Position numbers and translations under genes: made by a program. The notes below the pieces were generated by a model, which worked only from the letters and a program-made list of their open reading frames with translations, was not told the DNA's origin and searched no databases. Source: Chara braunii (lineage: Eukaryota; Streptophyta; Charophyceae; Charales; Characeae). From it: a DNA stretch of 43,350 nucleotides. Positions 18,729-29,188 of this stretch are shown here, in pieces; within the stretch, counting starts at the first letter, position 1; each line of letters begins with the position of its first letter. Location of the stretch: NCBI GenBank assembly GCA_003427395.1, contig BFEA01000553.1, forward strand, positions 369,675-413,024, given 5' to 3'.

Positions 18729-19081
18729 CGACCCTGGCAAAGGCGTGCGCTCGCGCCGGTCCTCTGAGCGATGGCGCAAGCGCGTTCCTTTTCATCTCTC
18801 CTCCTCCTCCTCTTCGGATCTCTCCCCCTCGTACGTCAGATTCATTGGTCGATTTGGCGCCTTCCCCTGCCGGCCTCCTCTCCCACGTCCAGCGCCCTAG
18901 CCTCGCGTCTTTGGCGCCATGGCAAAGGTTAATTAGCTGCGTGACGGTAAGCACTAGTGCGACAACATCACAAGCAAGTCGAGAGCGATGAAAGCAACGG
19001 TAGTTGCGAGAGCATAACAGCGCTACACACTTGACGATGCGGGTTCGAGTGTGAATGATGAGAGTGAGTAGGCTATTAGGC

Positions 19082-19090
19082 TCTTTATAG
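19082..19090 (-). promoter_or_regulatory. TATA-like box, minus strand
   Basis: The sequence reads CTATAAAGAG on the minus strand, in the context ggccactataaagagcc. It is placed to drive transcription toward 18417-19050. No other promoter element is proven. Confidence 0.35.
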
Positions 19091-19583
19091 TGGCCAGATC
19101 CTGGCGGGGATGCCAGGAATGGGGTTTGGTATGGTTGTCGGAGAGCAGCGCGCCGCGTCAACATATAGTTGACTCGTCGCGGTCAGCCTCTGCACTGTAG
19201 AGTTGCTTGTGGTCACGACCAGCAAAGTGTTGATGCACTGGTTGGTTCCTTAGATCGAGTCAGCGTGCAAGATGGACGACGGTCCAGCCCCATGGAGATC
19301 GAATCACGACTTTTGGGATGAACCGCCGCGTTTGCAAGGGCTGGATTAGTAGGGCCCGGTCCGAATGACACTGAAAACGGACCAAGGGTTGGTGAGAATA
19401 GACCACTTGGGACCGGACTTACCACGTCGGGAAGAGTACGGCCCGAAATGGTCAAAGGGAATACGGGATTAGGCCCTTATTAACATTAAGAGGGGTATTT
19501 TGTTTTCAAAAACAAGGTCGACCCTTAGTATTCCAAAGTCGGGCCAGTTTAAGCCCGACACTAATTTTAGTACTGGTCTAAGC

Positions 19584-20112
19584 TATTTTTAGCGTAGGCC
19601 ACGCTATTTTTAGCGCAGGCCTGAGTTATTTTTAGTGCAGGCCCGCGCTATTTTTATCCCAAGCCCCGCGCTAATTTTAGCGCTGTCCCGTGCTAATTTT
19701 AGCACAGGCCCGCGCTATATTTAGCGCAGGCCCATGCTATTTTTAACATGGGACTGACTGTTCGTGTCCCAAAGTCGAGACTGTCCCAGTCCCACGCTAA
19801 TTTTAGCGCAGTCCCGCGCTAATTTTGGCACAAGCCTGCGCTATATTTAGCGGAGGCCCGTGCTATTTTTAACACGGGACTGCCTGTTTGTGTCCCAAAG
19901 TCGGGACTGTCCCAGTCCCGCGCTAATTTTAACACAGTCCCGTGCTAATTTTAGCACAGGCGCGTGCTATATTTAGCGCAGGCCCGTGCTATATTTAGCA
20001 CGGGACTGACTGTTCGTGTCCCAAAGTTAGGACTGTCCCAATCCCGCGCTAATTTTAGTACAGGCCTGTGCTAATTTTAGCACAAACCTGTGCTATTTTT
20101 AGCCCAAGGACT
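19584..20112. repeat. Array of GCGCTA/TAGCGC-type hairpins with 126-bp higher order
   Basis: About nineteen short units of the form NCGYGCTA-(A/T-rich)4-TAGCRCNG lie in tandem. Many are self-complementary, in two versions: GCGCTA with TAGCGC, and GTGCTA with TAGCAC. The block ggactgactgttcgtgtccc recurs at 19751, 19877 and 20003, giving a 126-bp higher-order period. The array ends about 30 bp before a TATA box. It may be the upstream (U3) part of a retroelement or a promoter-linked repeat. Confidence 0.8.
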
Positions 20113-20144
20113 GCTGCACTTCGCCCGACCACCCGGCCTCTTCA

Positions 20145-20153
20145 CTATAAAAG
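20145..20153 (+). promoter_or_regulatory. TATA box (CTATAAAAG)
   Basis: A good plant-type TATA box directly downstream of the hairpin array and upstream of GAGAGA-containing leader-like sequence. A start site near 20175-20185 would be expected. The first ATG frames downstream are short. Confidence 0.5.
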
Positions 20154-20540
20154 AGAGGCCGTGCCACTTGGAGAGAGAGGCCCTCACTTGCGGGAATGTG
20201 GAAGCGCTGGCGGAACGGCAGGGAGGAATGAGGACCGGAGCTGCAGCGCTGGAGCAAGTAGGAGAAAGAGCAAGACCAAGGCAAGCAAGAGGGAGGTAAA
20301 GGGGTGGGGCTGCTCGGGGAAGCACGACGGTCCTGGTTCCCACTAGGGCCTTTGTCTTCTCCCTTGCCTCCTCTTCTACCTCTCTCTCCCTTTGCTCCTT
20401 GCACTCCCTCTCTTCTTTCTCCCTCTCCCTACTCATTTCCATCATTTCCCTTAGTCAGGCCGGTCGCTTATGAGTAGGCCCCTTTTACTTTCTGCTCGCA
20501 CCCCTTTTATTCTTTGTGCATGCCATTGCTGTATCAGGGA
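20154..20540 (+). other. Leader-like sequence, no gene seen
   Basis: This follows the TATA box. It is purine-rich, then pyrimidine-rich (ctctctccctttgctcc region). Open frames are short and overlap on both strands, and nothing is recognised. Confidence 0.4.
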
Positions 20541-20775
20541 GCCCCGTATGCCCTGCGCGCACTGTACCTGAGGGTTGTTGATACCGTATGCCTGCGCGCA
20601 CTGTACCTGAGGGCTGTTGATACCCTATGCCTGCGCACACTGTACTTGAGGGCTGCTGATGCCGAATCCCTACGCACACTGTACCTGAGGGCTGCTGATG
20701 TCGAATCCCTGCGCGCAATGTACCCGAGGGTTGATGATGCTGCGCGCCCACGTGCACTGTGTCTGAAGACTGTTG
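20541..20775. repeat. 39-bp minisatellite, about six copies
   Basis: ctgtacctgaggg recurs at 20562, 20601, 20640 (one change), 20679 and 20718, exactly 39 bp apart. Because 39 is a multiple of three, both strands stay open as 13-residue repeats. Those frames are treated as shadows of the repeat. Confidence 0.92.
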
Positions 20776-20839
20776 GTAAGCCAGGGATTGTGCACCCTCG
20801 TATACCGTGCCCCGGGGAAGGGCCACACGATCCATGAAC

Positions 20840-20998
20840 TTTGTTGTATCACATTCAAGCAGTGTTCCAGTGGGCACTCGATCAGTGAATCGCATTTTAT
20901 TGCATCTGAGCCAGCGTGCCAAGGGGCACTCAAATTACATATTTGCTATTATTGCATTTGAATCAGCGTGCCAAAAAGACACTTGGTCCATAAGCTTC
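20840..20998. repeat. Degenerate repeat of about 60 bp
   Basis: Segments such as attgcatctgagccagcgtgcc and attgcatttgaatcagcgtgcc, each followed by a ggcact or gacact motif, repeat about every 60 bp for nearly three copies. Confidence 0.65.
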
Positions 20999-21039
20999 GC
21001 TTTATTATTGCTAGTAGGAACTTGATCTGAGAAACCGCT

Positions 21040-22050
21040 TTGATGATCTTGAGTATATGCGACTGTGCGCACTCAGAACTTGAGTGCGACACTGTGCCCT
21101 CAATCTGCAAACTGTTTTGATGACCTTGAGTATGTGCGACTGTGCACACTCAAACTTGAGTGCAACACTGCGCCCTCAATCTACAAACCTTGTCTCATTG
21201 ATTTTGAGTGAGCGTGATACTGCGCACTCAGCCAGTAAAGCCCTGCATTGATGAGCTTGAATAACTGCGACTCAGCTTTGAGTGGGTGCGACACTGCGCA
21301 TCCGATCTGTAGAACTCGGCTTTGATGATCCCAGGTAAGTGCGATACTGCACACTCAGCCAGTGAACACTGCATTGATAATCTTGTGTAAGTGTGGCTGC
21401 GCACACTCAAACTCAAGTACGACGCTGCGCACTCGATTTGCAAGATTCGACTTTGATGAACTTGAGTCTGTGCGACAGTGCGCACTCAATCTGTAAACTC
21501 GGCATCGATGATCTTGAGTCTGTGCGACAGTGCGCACTTCATCTGTAAACTCGACATGACGATCTTTGAGCCTGTGCGACAGTACGCACTAAATTTGTAA
21601 ACTCAACATTGATGATCTTGAGCAACTGTGACTGTGCGCATTCAAGCTTGAGTGTGACACTGCACGTACGATCTGCAAAACTCGACATTGATGATCTTGA
21701 GTCTGTGCGACAGTGCGCACTCCATCTGTAAGCTCCACATTGATGATCTTGAGTCAGTGCGATAGTGCGCACTCAATCTGTGAACTCAACTTTTGATGAA
21801 TTTGAGTTTGTGCGACAGTGTGCACTCCATCCCAAAACTCGACTTTGATGAACTTGAGCCAGTGCGACAGTGCGCACTCAATTTGTGAACTCAACTTTTG
21901 AAGAATTTGAGTCTGTGCAACAATGCGCACTCAATCTGTAAACTCTGCTTTGATGAGCTCAGGTCAATGCGCCCATGCGCACTCAATCTGTGTACTCTAC
22001 TCTGATGATTTCTGAGCCAGCGCGCCAGTGCGCACTCAACCTGTGGACCT
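21040..22050. repeat. 52-bp minisatellite, about 20 copies
   Basis: The core gtgcgacagtgcgcactc with gatgatcttgag repeats with a 52-bp period in the best-conserved part (21470, 21522, 21574). Units diverge and vary in length toward both ends. Long minus-strand open frames here are repeat shadows. Confidence 0.9.
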
Positions 22051-22139
22051 TGTTGTCAATTCTGAGAGCCAACGTGCACCCCATTGAGAGTTGTGCCATC
22101 GAAGATCTTTGCCAATTTGGGACCATACACCAGTGCGAA

Positions 22140-22680
22140 TTCCCGCTCGGGCAAGTTATCTAAGTGCACGCCCAGGCTCGGGCAAGTTGTCTGAGTGCGC
22201 GCCTAGGCTCGGGCAAGTTGTCTAAGTGCGCGCCCAGGCTCGGGCAAGTTGTCTGAGTGCACGCCCAGGCTCGGGCAAGTTGTCTGACTGCGCGCCCAGG
22301 CTCGGGCAGGCTGTTTGAGTGCGCGCCCAGTCTCAGTTTGGCTATTTGAGTGTAGGCCCAGGCTCGGGCAGGCTGTTTGAGTGCGCGCCCAGTTTCAGTT
22401 TGGCTATTTGAGTGCGCGCCTAGTCTCAGTTTGGCTATTTGAGTGCGCGCCCAGTCTCAATTTGGCTATTTGAGTGCGCGCCCAGTCTCAGTTTGGCTAT
22501 TTGAGTGCGCGCCCAGGCTCGGGCAGGCTGTTTGAGTGCGCACCCAGTCTCAGTTTGGCTATTTGAGTGTGCGCCCAGGCTCAGTTTGGCTATTTGAGTG
22601 CGCGCCCAGTCTCCGTTTGGTTGTTTGAGTGCGCACCCAGTCTCAGTTTCGCTGTTTGAGTGCACGCCCATGCGTGCCCA
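22140..22680. repeat. 31-bp minisatellite, about 17 copies
   Basis: gctcgggcaagttgtctgag with cgcgcccag repeats every 31 bp (22145, 22176, 22207). The later half switches to a variant with ctcagtttggctatttgag. The 52-bp array runs almost directly into it. Confidence 0.92.
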
Positions 22681-23130
22681 GGCTTGATATTGCTATCCGA
22701 GTGCGCGCCCATGCTTGCCCAAGCTTGATTATGTTATTTAAGTGCGCGCCCGTGCGCGCCCCAGCTTGACATTGCTGTTAGAGGTCGCGCCCATGCGCGC
22801 CCAAGCATCGACATTGTTGTTTTAGTGCGTGCCCATGCGCGCCCGAGCTCAGCAGTGCCATTTGAGTATGCGCTCACGTGCGCCCATGATCAGTATTGAT
22901 ATCTGAGTGTGCGCCCATGCGCACCTATGCTCGACATTGCCATTTGACTGTGCGCCCATGCGTACCCAGGCTTGAACTCACTATTTGAGTGCGCGCCAAT
23001 GCGCGCCCAAGCTTGGAACTGTTATTTTGAGTGTGCACCCATACGCGCCCAAGCTTAGTGTTGCCATTTGAGTGCGTGCCCATGCGCGCCCACACTTGGT
23101 ATCGTTACATGAGTGCGCCCAGGCTCGGGT
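22681..23130. repeat. 41-bp minisatellite, about 11 copies
   Basis: gtgcgcgcccatgcgcgccc with a variable aagcttgacattgc part repeats every 41-42 bp (22701, 22742, 22784, 22825, 22866). It shares the gagtgcgcgccca core with the 31-bp array, so the two arose from one another. Confidence 0.88.
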
Positions 23131-23514
23131 AGGCTATGTGAGTGTGCGCTCTGACATTCTGATGATTCTAGAACGCACATCCCGCCGGTATGCGCGCCTT
23201 GCTAGTGTGATTAGTCTTGAGGACGTGACTGGATGTCTCTGATGGTATGACTAGCCCCAACTCCCGCGGATTTGATTTCTTGCCGATCAGTCTCTGCATG
23301 GACAATATTCATATCAGTCTCTGTGCGGACAATAATTTTCCTGCACATATGATATCAGCGCGGTCCAGTTTGCACACGGAGTATTTTGCAACTGGCCACT
23401 GCATAGATAACACCTCGATAATTAGTCCTCCACAATGACGATATTGGCAGTTCAGTCCACTCGCTGCAGAGATACTCATATGACATTGCTATGATGAGCT
23501 GCTGAGTTGCTGAT
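23131..23514. other. No gene seen between minisatellites
   Basis: No gene or clear repeat is visible, apart from a local duplication of atcagtctctgcatggacaa and atcagtctctgtgcggacaa (about 23287 and 23312). Confidence 0.5.
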
Positions 23515-23826
23515 CAGCCGGGCCCATTCAGGTGGGCCCCTATATAGAGTTGTTGCTGCTCAGCCGGGCCCATTCAAGCGGGCCCCTATATAGAGTTGTT
23601 GCTGCTCAGTCGGGCCCATTTAGACGGGCCCCTATATCGAGTTGTTGCTGTTCAGGCGGGCCCATTCAGGCGGGCCCCTATATCGAGTTGTTTCTGTTTA
23701 GCCGGGCCCATTCAGGCGAGCCCCTATATTGAGTTGTTGCTGTTCAGCCGGGCCCATTCAGGCGGGCCCCTATACTGAGTTGATTGCTGTTCAGTTGGGC
23801 CCATTCAGGCGGGCCCCTATATTGGG
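23515..23826 (+). repeat. 46-bp minisatellite with GGGCCC and TATATAG in each unit
   Basis: ggcccattca recurs at 23521, 23567, 23613 and 23659 with a 46-bp period, for nearly seven copies. Each unit has two GGGCCC motifs and cccctatat. The first two units read CTATATAG, and later ones are altered (tatatcg, tatattg, tatactg). The array ends directly at the frame beginning near 23779. Confidence 0.9.
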
Positions 23827-24474
23827 TTGGTTGCCACCAGTTTGGCTAGAGGGTCTATTGAGGTACTATCCTCTTTGACCCTATCGAGTTGGAATCCTGA
23901 GTTGCTGATATCCCCCTTTATCACCAGGACATCATTGCTTGGTGTAACCACTTGTCAGGAGCATTCTACCCTACTTTGCAGATTGGTCAAGCTGGCTCCT
24001 CAACATGAGACAACCCCTACATGGGGTAAGCTGGTTGAGAAGTTCTGTTACCGACACATTGGACATCAGAGCTTCGTCATTAGGGCCAATGAGTCTCCCA
24101 CATCAAGATACACGTTGGTGATCACTTATCACGTGAGTGATGTTGGGCAGGGAATAAAGGGAGCCACCTATGACCGGATTGCTGATTATCTCATCCGCAG
24201 GGAGAGTTACTGGAGGGAGCACTGGTTACATGCGGTGTTTCCCAAGGTCCCCTTTGCACCAGGTGATGCCCTCTTTGACTTTGATGGCTGTAATCCAAAA
24301 CCACTGAGCAAAGGTGGGGGCAAGGAAAAGAGGCATCAGGACAGGAGGATAAGGAGAAAGGTCGCCAGATCCGGGATACCTTTTACCACTTGTTTACAGA
24401 GGTCAGAGAAAGACGAGTTAGACCAAGAGCCTTGCTGCATGAGCGACGTTGACTTGGGGGACTATTTTGACTGA
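23779..24474 (+). pseudogene. Unrecognised frame, possibly retroelement pre-gag family
   Basis: The frame is open from 23779 to TGA 24472-24474 but has no ATG near its start (TTG 23827 would be the first alternative start). It is therefore a fragment or an exon. It contains RYTLVITYHVSDVGQG and AVFPKVPFAPGDALFDFD. These loosely resemble YILVVKFLDND and FDRFPEPHLPESFTD of pre-gag frame E, in the same order. The C-terminus is Lys/Arg-rich and then acidic. The similarity is by eye and weak. Confidence 0.35.
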
Positions 24475-24631
24475 GATACTCACAGGGATTGCGTACGCTT
24501 GAGTTGGAGCAGATCCAGGGCATCTTATGACATTGGTCACCGGAGTGAGACGCAGGCGGAAGGCAGCCCTATGACGGGTTGCTTATCTCTTGGCACGATA
24601 CTTGCTTGAGGGTGATTGATCCAGGCATTAC

Positions 24632-25081
24632 ATGTCAGGAGGACCCAAGTCAGAGGAGGTAGTCGGCCCTTCAAGGGGGAAGGGACCAGTCTCATATCTT
24701 GGGGAAGGCTACAATCATTTAGTGGGAGTAGACTTCGTTATACAGGTTTTTCGGAAGCCACTCTATGGAGACCGTTTTCTGGAGGTTTCTTATGATTACA
24801 TCTACGACAAGGGACGGATTGAGATCTTGATTGGTGTCACTGACAACATTTCCCTCGCCGAAGAGTTGTATCTCCGGAGTGTAGCGGGGGAGGAGATGGC
24901 AAGATGTATGGCATATATCAGCAAGATCGATCATGCAGCATCTTTTGACATCAACTATGTGGTCCCAGAGTCGATAGCCACTCAGGTTTTCAATGATGAG
25001 GAGGACCAACGTGTACCAGATACGGAGTCCCAGACAGTCGAGCCCACTCATGAGGGGGTACCACTTGTCGTTATTAATTGA
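24632..25081 (+). CDS. Unknown 149-aa protein, possibly pre-gag family
   Basis: The frame runs from ATG 24632 (MSGGPKSEEVVGPSRGKG) to TGA 25079-25081. The region from GDRFLEVSYDYIYDKGRIEI onward is followed by a helical segment and an acidic tail. The MSG start, the G-x-x-F-x-(V/Y) pattern, and the position after a frame with a VPFAPGDALFD segment parallel frames E and B of the gypsy element. No catalytic motif or membrane segment is seen. The function is unknown. Confidence 0.4.
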   Translation: MSGGPKSEEVVGPSRGKGPVSYLGEGYNHLVGVDFVIQVFRKPLYGDRFLEVSYDYIYDKGRIEILIGVTDNISLAEELYLRSVAGEEMARCMAYISKIDHAASFDINYVVPESIATQVFNDEEDQRVPDTESQTVEPTHEGVPLVVIN

Positions 25082-25720
25082 GGCTCGTATCTTTTAGTCA
25101 CTAAGATGTATTATGACATTATTATCTTCAGTCTCGTGTCTCTGGTCATGCTCTTGCAGAGTCTGGTTTCTGGTCTTTTCGTCCTCTCAGTGTCATTTGA
25201 TTTATGATGCATATCCTATAATGCATGAAATGTTTATGCATGAGGTAACAACTTATTTATCACTCCTTATCATAACAGGTTACACTCAAGGCTACTTGAA
25301 GGACTCCTGGATAATGGGGACTCCGGTGACCTTGAGTCTAACCTTTATACGCGGTCAGGTGCAGGCGATAAAACCGAACGCCTCACTCTAAGTCGTGTCG
25401 CCACTGGCAGGAGGGATAACCCTGACTACTCGACTGTGTGACAAAGGCTGCTTGTGAATTCACTTCTAATTTTCCTAAAACTTTCCAAAATTCTGCGTGA
25501 CAGCCTGCCAGTCCACCAACCCACTGTACTTGGCCCGGAGAGGGACATCGAGCCAGACCCTGGAAACGGTGGGGGTGCGACACCGTGACCTGCTGTGGGA
25601 GGTTCGAGTGTGAGCACACTCGCGCCGAGACCCAAAAAGGGGCGAGACTGAACCTGGGCGGGGTGCCCTGGGATGAGCCCGCAGTGATATTCATTCGGTA
25701 GCTGGCCCTCTCCGACCCTT
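25082..25720. other. No supported gene
   Basis: No frame with recognisable content. A gaggttcgagtg segment (about 25600) recalls a tRNA B box, but no A box or arms accompany it. Confidence 0.45.
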
Positions 25721-27970
25721 CCCCCTCTAGTTAGAGTACGAGCCTAGAGCAGTGGGTCGGTCCGTTGCAGAGTCCTCACCACCTAGTGCTGTCGACGGCA
25801 GGCGGCTCAGAATCAAGGGCAGCGGGCGGCTCTACTACGCAACACTAAGGTCGAGCGCTGTGACAGGGAGATAAGAGAAGAGGATTCATGAGTAGGCGTA
25901 ATACTAGCCTCCGGGGCACAGCGCTAGCCTGGGCGTGACGGGAAAGGCGACTGAGGTAGCAAAGAGAAGAACGGACCTGGGCGCGAATCCGCGTCAGGTA
26001 CATGCACGGAGGGGATGGCGGAAGACCGAGTCGGGCGCGGTTAGAGAGGTATAGTGCCCTCGATCCTGAGCGGAATCGAGGGAGAGGAGATGCGATCCCG
26101 AGGTTTTGACCCCCGGGCGAATCTGATGGTAGTGTTAGTTTTGAGGATAGGTTAGTAAGATAGAAGGTAGATGAGATAGGAGGTGCGCCGAGCTATGTCG
26201 GGAAGAAGGGATGGTGGAGAGGGAAGAGAGTTAGTGTTTACTCATGTGGAGGGCGATTTCGGCGAGGAAGGAGGCTAAGTAGGGGTTCTGAATGAAGGCG
26301 AATCCGAACCTACAGTTAATTTTGGCAGTGGGTTAGTGGGATGAATGGTAGTAGAAAGAAAGGGGAGCGAATGAACCCGGATGTTAAAACGCGCCAGGTG
26401 CATTCAGGCTTTAGTAAGAAAGAAAGCAGTGGTGGGGGAAGGAAACGGGCATGACAACGAGAGGGAAGATGTTTCACGCTCGTTCCTTGATGGGAGCGGG
26501 CGAATGAAGGTTTGTCCCCTATGCCTCTTGGCAGAGCGAATGTGTTGGTAAAGTCACAATGACTGAAAAAAATTAGTGTAGCAAAAGTTTAGTAGAGAAA
26601 GGGCCGCGCGGAGGTGTTGACCCGATGCCTATGGCTGAACGAAGAAGACTTTTCTCGTCCGGTCGAAATCGGGGTTTTCGGGTATTGCGAACTCGGAGGC
26701 GGTGTTAGTTTTTAGAGAGGGTTAGTGGAGTAGAAGATAGGAGAGAAAGCATGTGCGCGAAGGTAGTACGGAGGGTGCTATGGGGGGAGGAGGAACCTCG
26801 TAGCTCGGTCGTTCATTAATAGAATCGGGCGAGATAAAAGTTGAAATTGGGGTCTAGGACATCGGCGAGTTAGATGGAGAAGCTACGTTTAGAGTAGAAT
26901 TAGTGGTTTGATCGTATCAATATTTCAGGCTGTGCATAGGAGGGGAAAAACAATTTCGCAAATGTACAGTGAATACTTCCACGTTTTAGCGAAAGATCCA
27001 TTTCGAATTTTTTGCTTATCGAAGTGAAGGAGGATTTTTGTCCACCTTGGGCCACGTATGTTTAAAGGGGGGAAGGAACAATGGGGATTGGAGACTTACC
27101 GGTTGGCTTGTACGGTGCTCGCCTGACCGATGGTAGTAGTGGGAGGGCAGTCGAAAGTTGGGGAGCTTACTGCGGGGGCTGCGCAGTTTTGTTCTGACAC
27201 AAACATGGCGGTGTATCTTTCCATATTCAGGCGGTTGGTTCATCCGACTTCGTTCTTCCTAGTGGCGAGAGTAGTGAGAGGCCAGCCGCGAGGTTAGGGA
27301 CTTACCTGTTGCTTGGGGCATTGCTCATCCTGCTGATGGGAGTAGCCCCCCCTAGCTTCTGCGAAAACGACCGAGCAGGCGATGCAGTATGAGCCGAGAT
27401 CGAGCTTCCAAAAGCTAACCTGCGCCCTGACATGGCCGATGTGCGGGGCCAAGTCCGTATGGTAAAGGAGCGCAGGTGAAAGGTGAAGGGGTGCACAGTC
27501 AGGAAGAGAGAGAGAGAGAGGGGAAGGGCGGCGAGCGCCTGCTGCAGCAGAACTGGCAATGGCAGGACGGACCGAAAGTCGGGGTACTACATCAGGCTGA
27601 ACGCTAGTGCAGCGGAAGGTACGTGCTACCTTGTATAACTGATGCAGGCGCACGTGAGTAGGTGAAGACAAGAAAGGACGAAATAGGGAAGGAAAGTGAG
27701 CCAACGCGAATCAAATCGTCCTGCGGATGGTCATCTCTACAGAATTCCACGGGCTGACAGTCGTTGACACGCGCACGAACTTGGCCTGGAGGCTGGCCAG
27801 GTGTATTGAAACAAAGGAAGAAGGAGGTTGGGCACGTACCTTTGGAGGACTGACCATGTGGAAGGAACCGAAAGTTGAGCTACGGTGATAAAGCTCAGAG
27901 CGGACACGGTTGGGATGCAGTGCACATCCCTGCGTTCCTTGCTGAGGAACTCTTCCTGTTGCACTTATTG
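25721..27970. repeat. Faint repeats of about 190 bp; no supported gene
   Basis: The motif gttagttttgaggataggttagt (26134) recurs degenerately at 26315 and 26704 with similar flanks (cgaatctg/cgaatccg upstream, agatagaaggtag downstream). This suggests an old tandem array with a unit near 181-195 bp. On the minus strand, donor-like GGTAAGT or GGTACGT sites recur at about 27100, 27300 and 27832 after similar short frames. No gene is recognisable. Confidence 0.35.
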
Positions 27971-28159
27971 GTAGGTTGCTCAGTTAGCGCCCGTATGGAA
28001 GCCGGGAGACTGCAGCCATAAGCCGAAAGCGTCCGCCCAGCCTAGTTGATAAGGCGCCTGAGTAGCAGCAGGGAGATTGCGGGCCCAACACCCTTGGCTC
28101 TCATATATGTAAATGGTTGTGTGATAATAGTAACGAATGTCACGGAGCTAACCAATAGG

Positions 28160-28520
28160 GTACGGGTACCAGTTGGTTGCGGCATACTGTTGCATGTTGT
28201 TGTCGGCTGTGGCCAACTGTTACAGTCTGCTGGGCAGCGGGGATCAGGATGAGGGGGGTTGCTGCTGCGTGCGGACTGCGGTTGCTAGTTATTGCATATG
28301 GCTGCTATTGCTACTTGCCATGCACAGACTACTGCTGCGGGCGGCTGTAGGTTGTGTGAGAATCGCTACTGCGTATTGGGCACGAGCTGCTGCTGGTGGG
28401 CACAGACTGCTACAGTAACTGTTGTTGCTGACCACCGCTGTGTGTTGCTGCTGCGGGTGACTACTGCTGTTGCTGGTGACCGCCGCTAAGTATTGCTGCT
28501 GCAACTAAGGATTGTTACAG
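28160..28520. repeat. Degenerate TGC/GCTGTTG-rich stretch
   Basis: The segment is dominated by variations of ttgctgctgcgg and gttgttgctg. It is low complexity and keeps frames open on both strands, and no gene is inferred. Confidence 0.6.
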
Positions 28521-29188
28521 GCTGTTGGGCGGCTGCAGTTGGGCTGAGGAGAGGTACTGAGGCTTGGGGAGGTGGTCAGGCTGGACGAGTAGGGGGTTAG
28601 TGCTGCGAATTGGGAGATCGTCAGGGCGTTGATTTCGACAGTTCGACGTCAGAAGTTGAACAAGCTGTTGCATTGGTTACCACTGCGGGACCCTCACGCG
28701 AAGGAAGATAACAAGGCCCTCTCTTGCGAGTTGAGTCAGTCTCCCTCCTGTATCTCGAGGTTCTGAAACCCTTATATTCTGCCTTTCTAAGTCTAAGTCT
28801 AGTCCAGTTCTGAGAGAAAGGCGGCAGGCGGTATTGCAACCCGTAGGACCACAGCAAGACTCTGTGCGGAGTCAGCCCACCGATTGCGGGAACTTAACCG
28901 GAACCTAGGCGAGGTTCCGGAGGCAGGGAACCATCAGGTAATCCACCTTCATCTGTATAACCCACTACACCCCTGTTTGCTTTCCCCCCTTTTAGTTTGA
29001 CTGATGTATGCATGAGATTGTCCCTATGATTTTGCTTTTGTTCAGGACTTAATCAGACTAAATGGAAGGAATGTGTGAGAGTGAAGCATAAGTTTCAGTT
29101 TATTTTGACTGAAAGCTGACTAGGGGGATGAACTGGAGGAAGTTGGGAGGAAGGCAGACTGCATGCGTTTGACCGGGTCAAGCAAGGA
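28521..29188. other. No gene; one perfect 9-bp hairpin
   Basis: CCGGAACCT and AGGTTCCGG pair perfectly around AGGCG at 28898-28920. A second small hairpin TTTCAGT/ACTGAAA lies at 29093-29114. Otherwise unassigned. Confidence 0.55.

Noticed and set aside
20485-20922. A minus-strand frame of 145 codons with 13-residue repeats, and its plus-strand counterpart
   Set aside because: A 39-bp repeat keeps frames open on both strands automatically. No domain is recognisable outside the repeat.
25590-25630. gaggttcgagtg segment considered as a tRNA or SINE B box
   Set aside because: No A box, T stem or acceptor pairing accompanies it.
28026-28090. cctagttgataaggcgcctg considered as a tRNA D arm
   Set aside because: The rest does not fold as a cloverleaf and the B box is absent.
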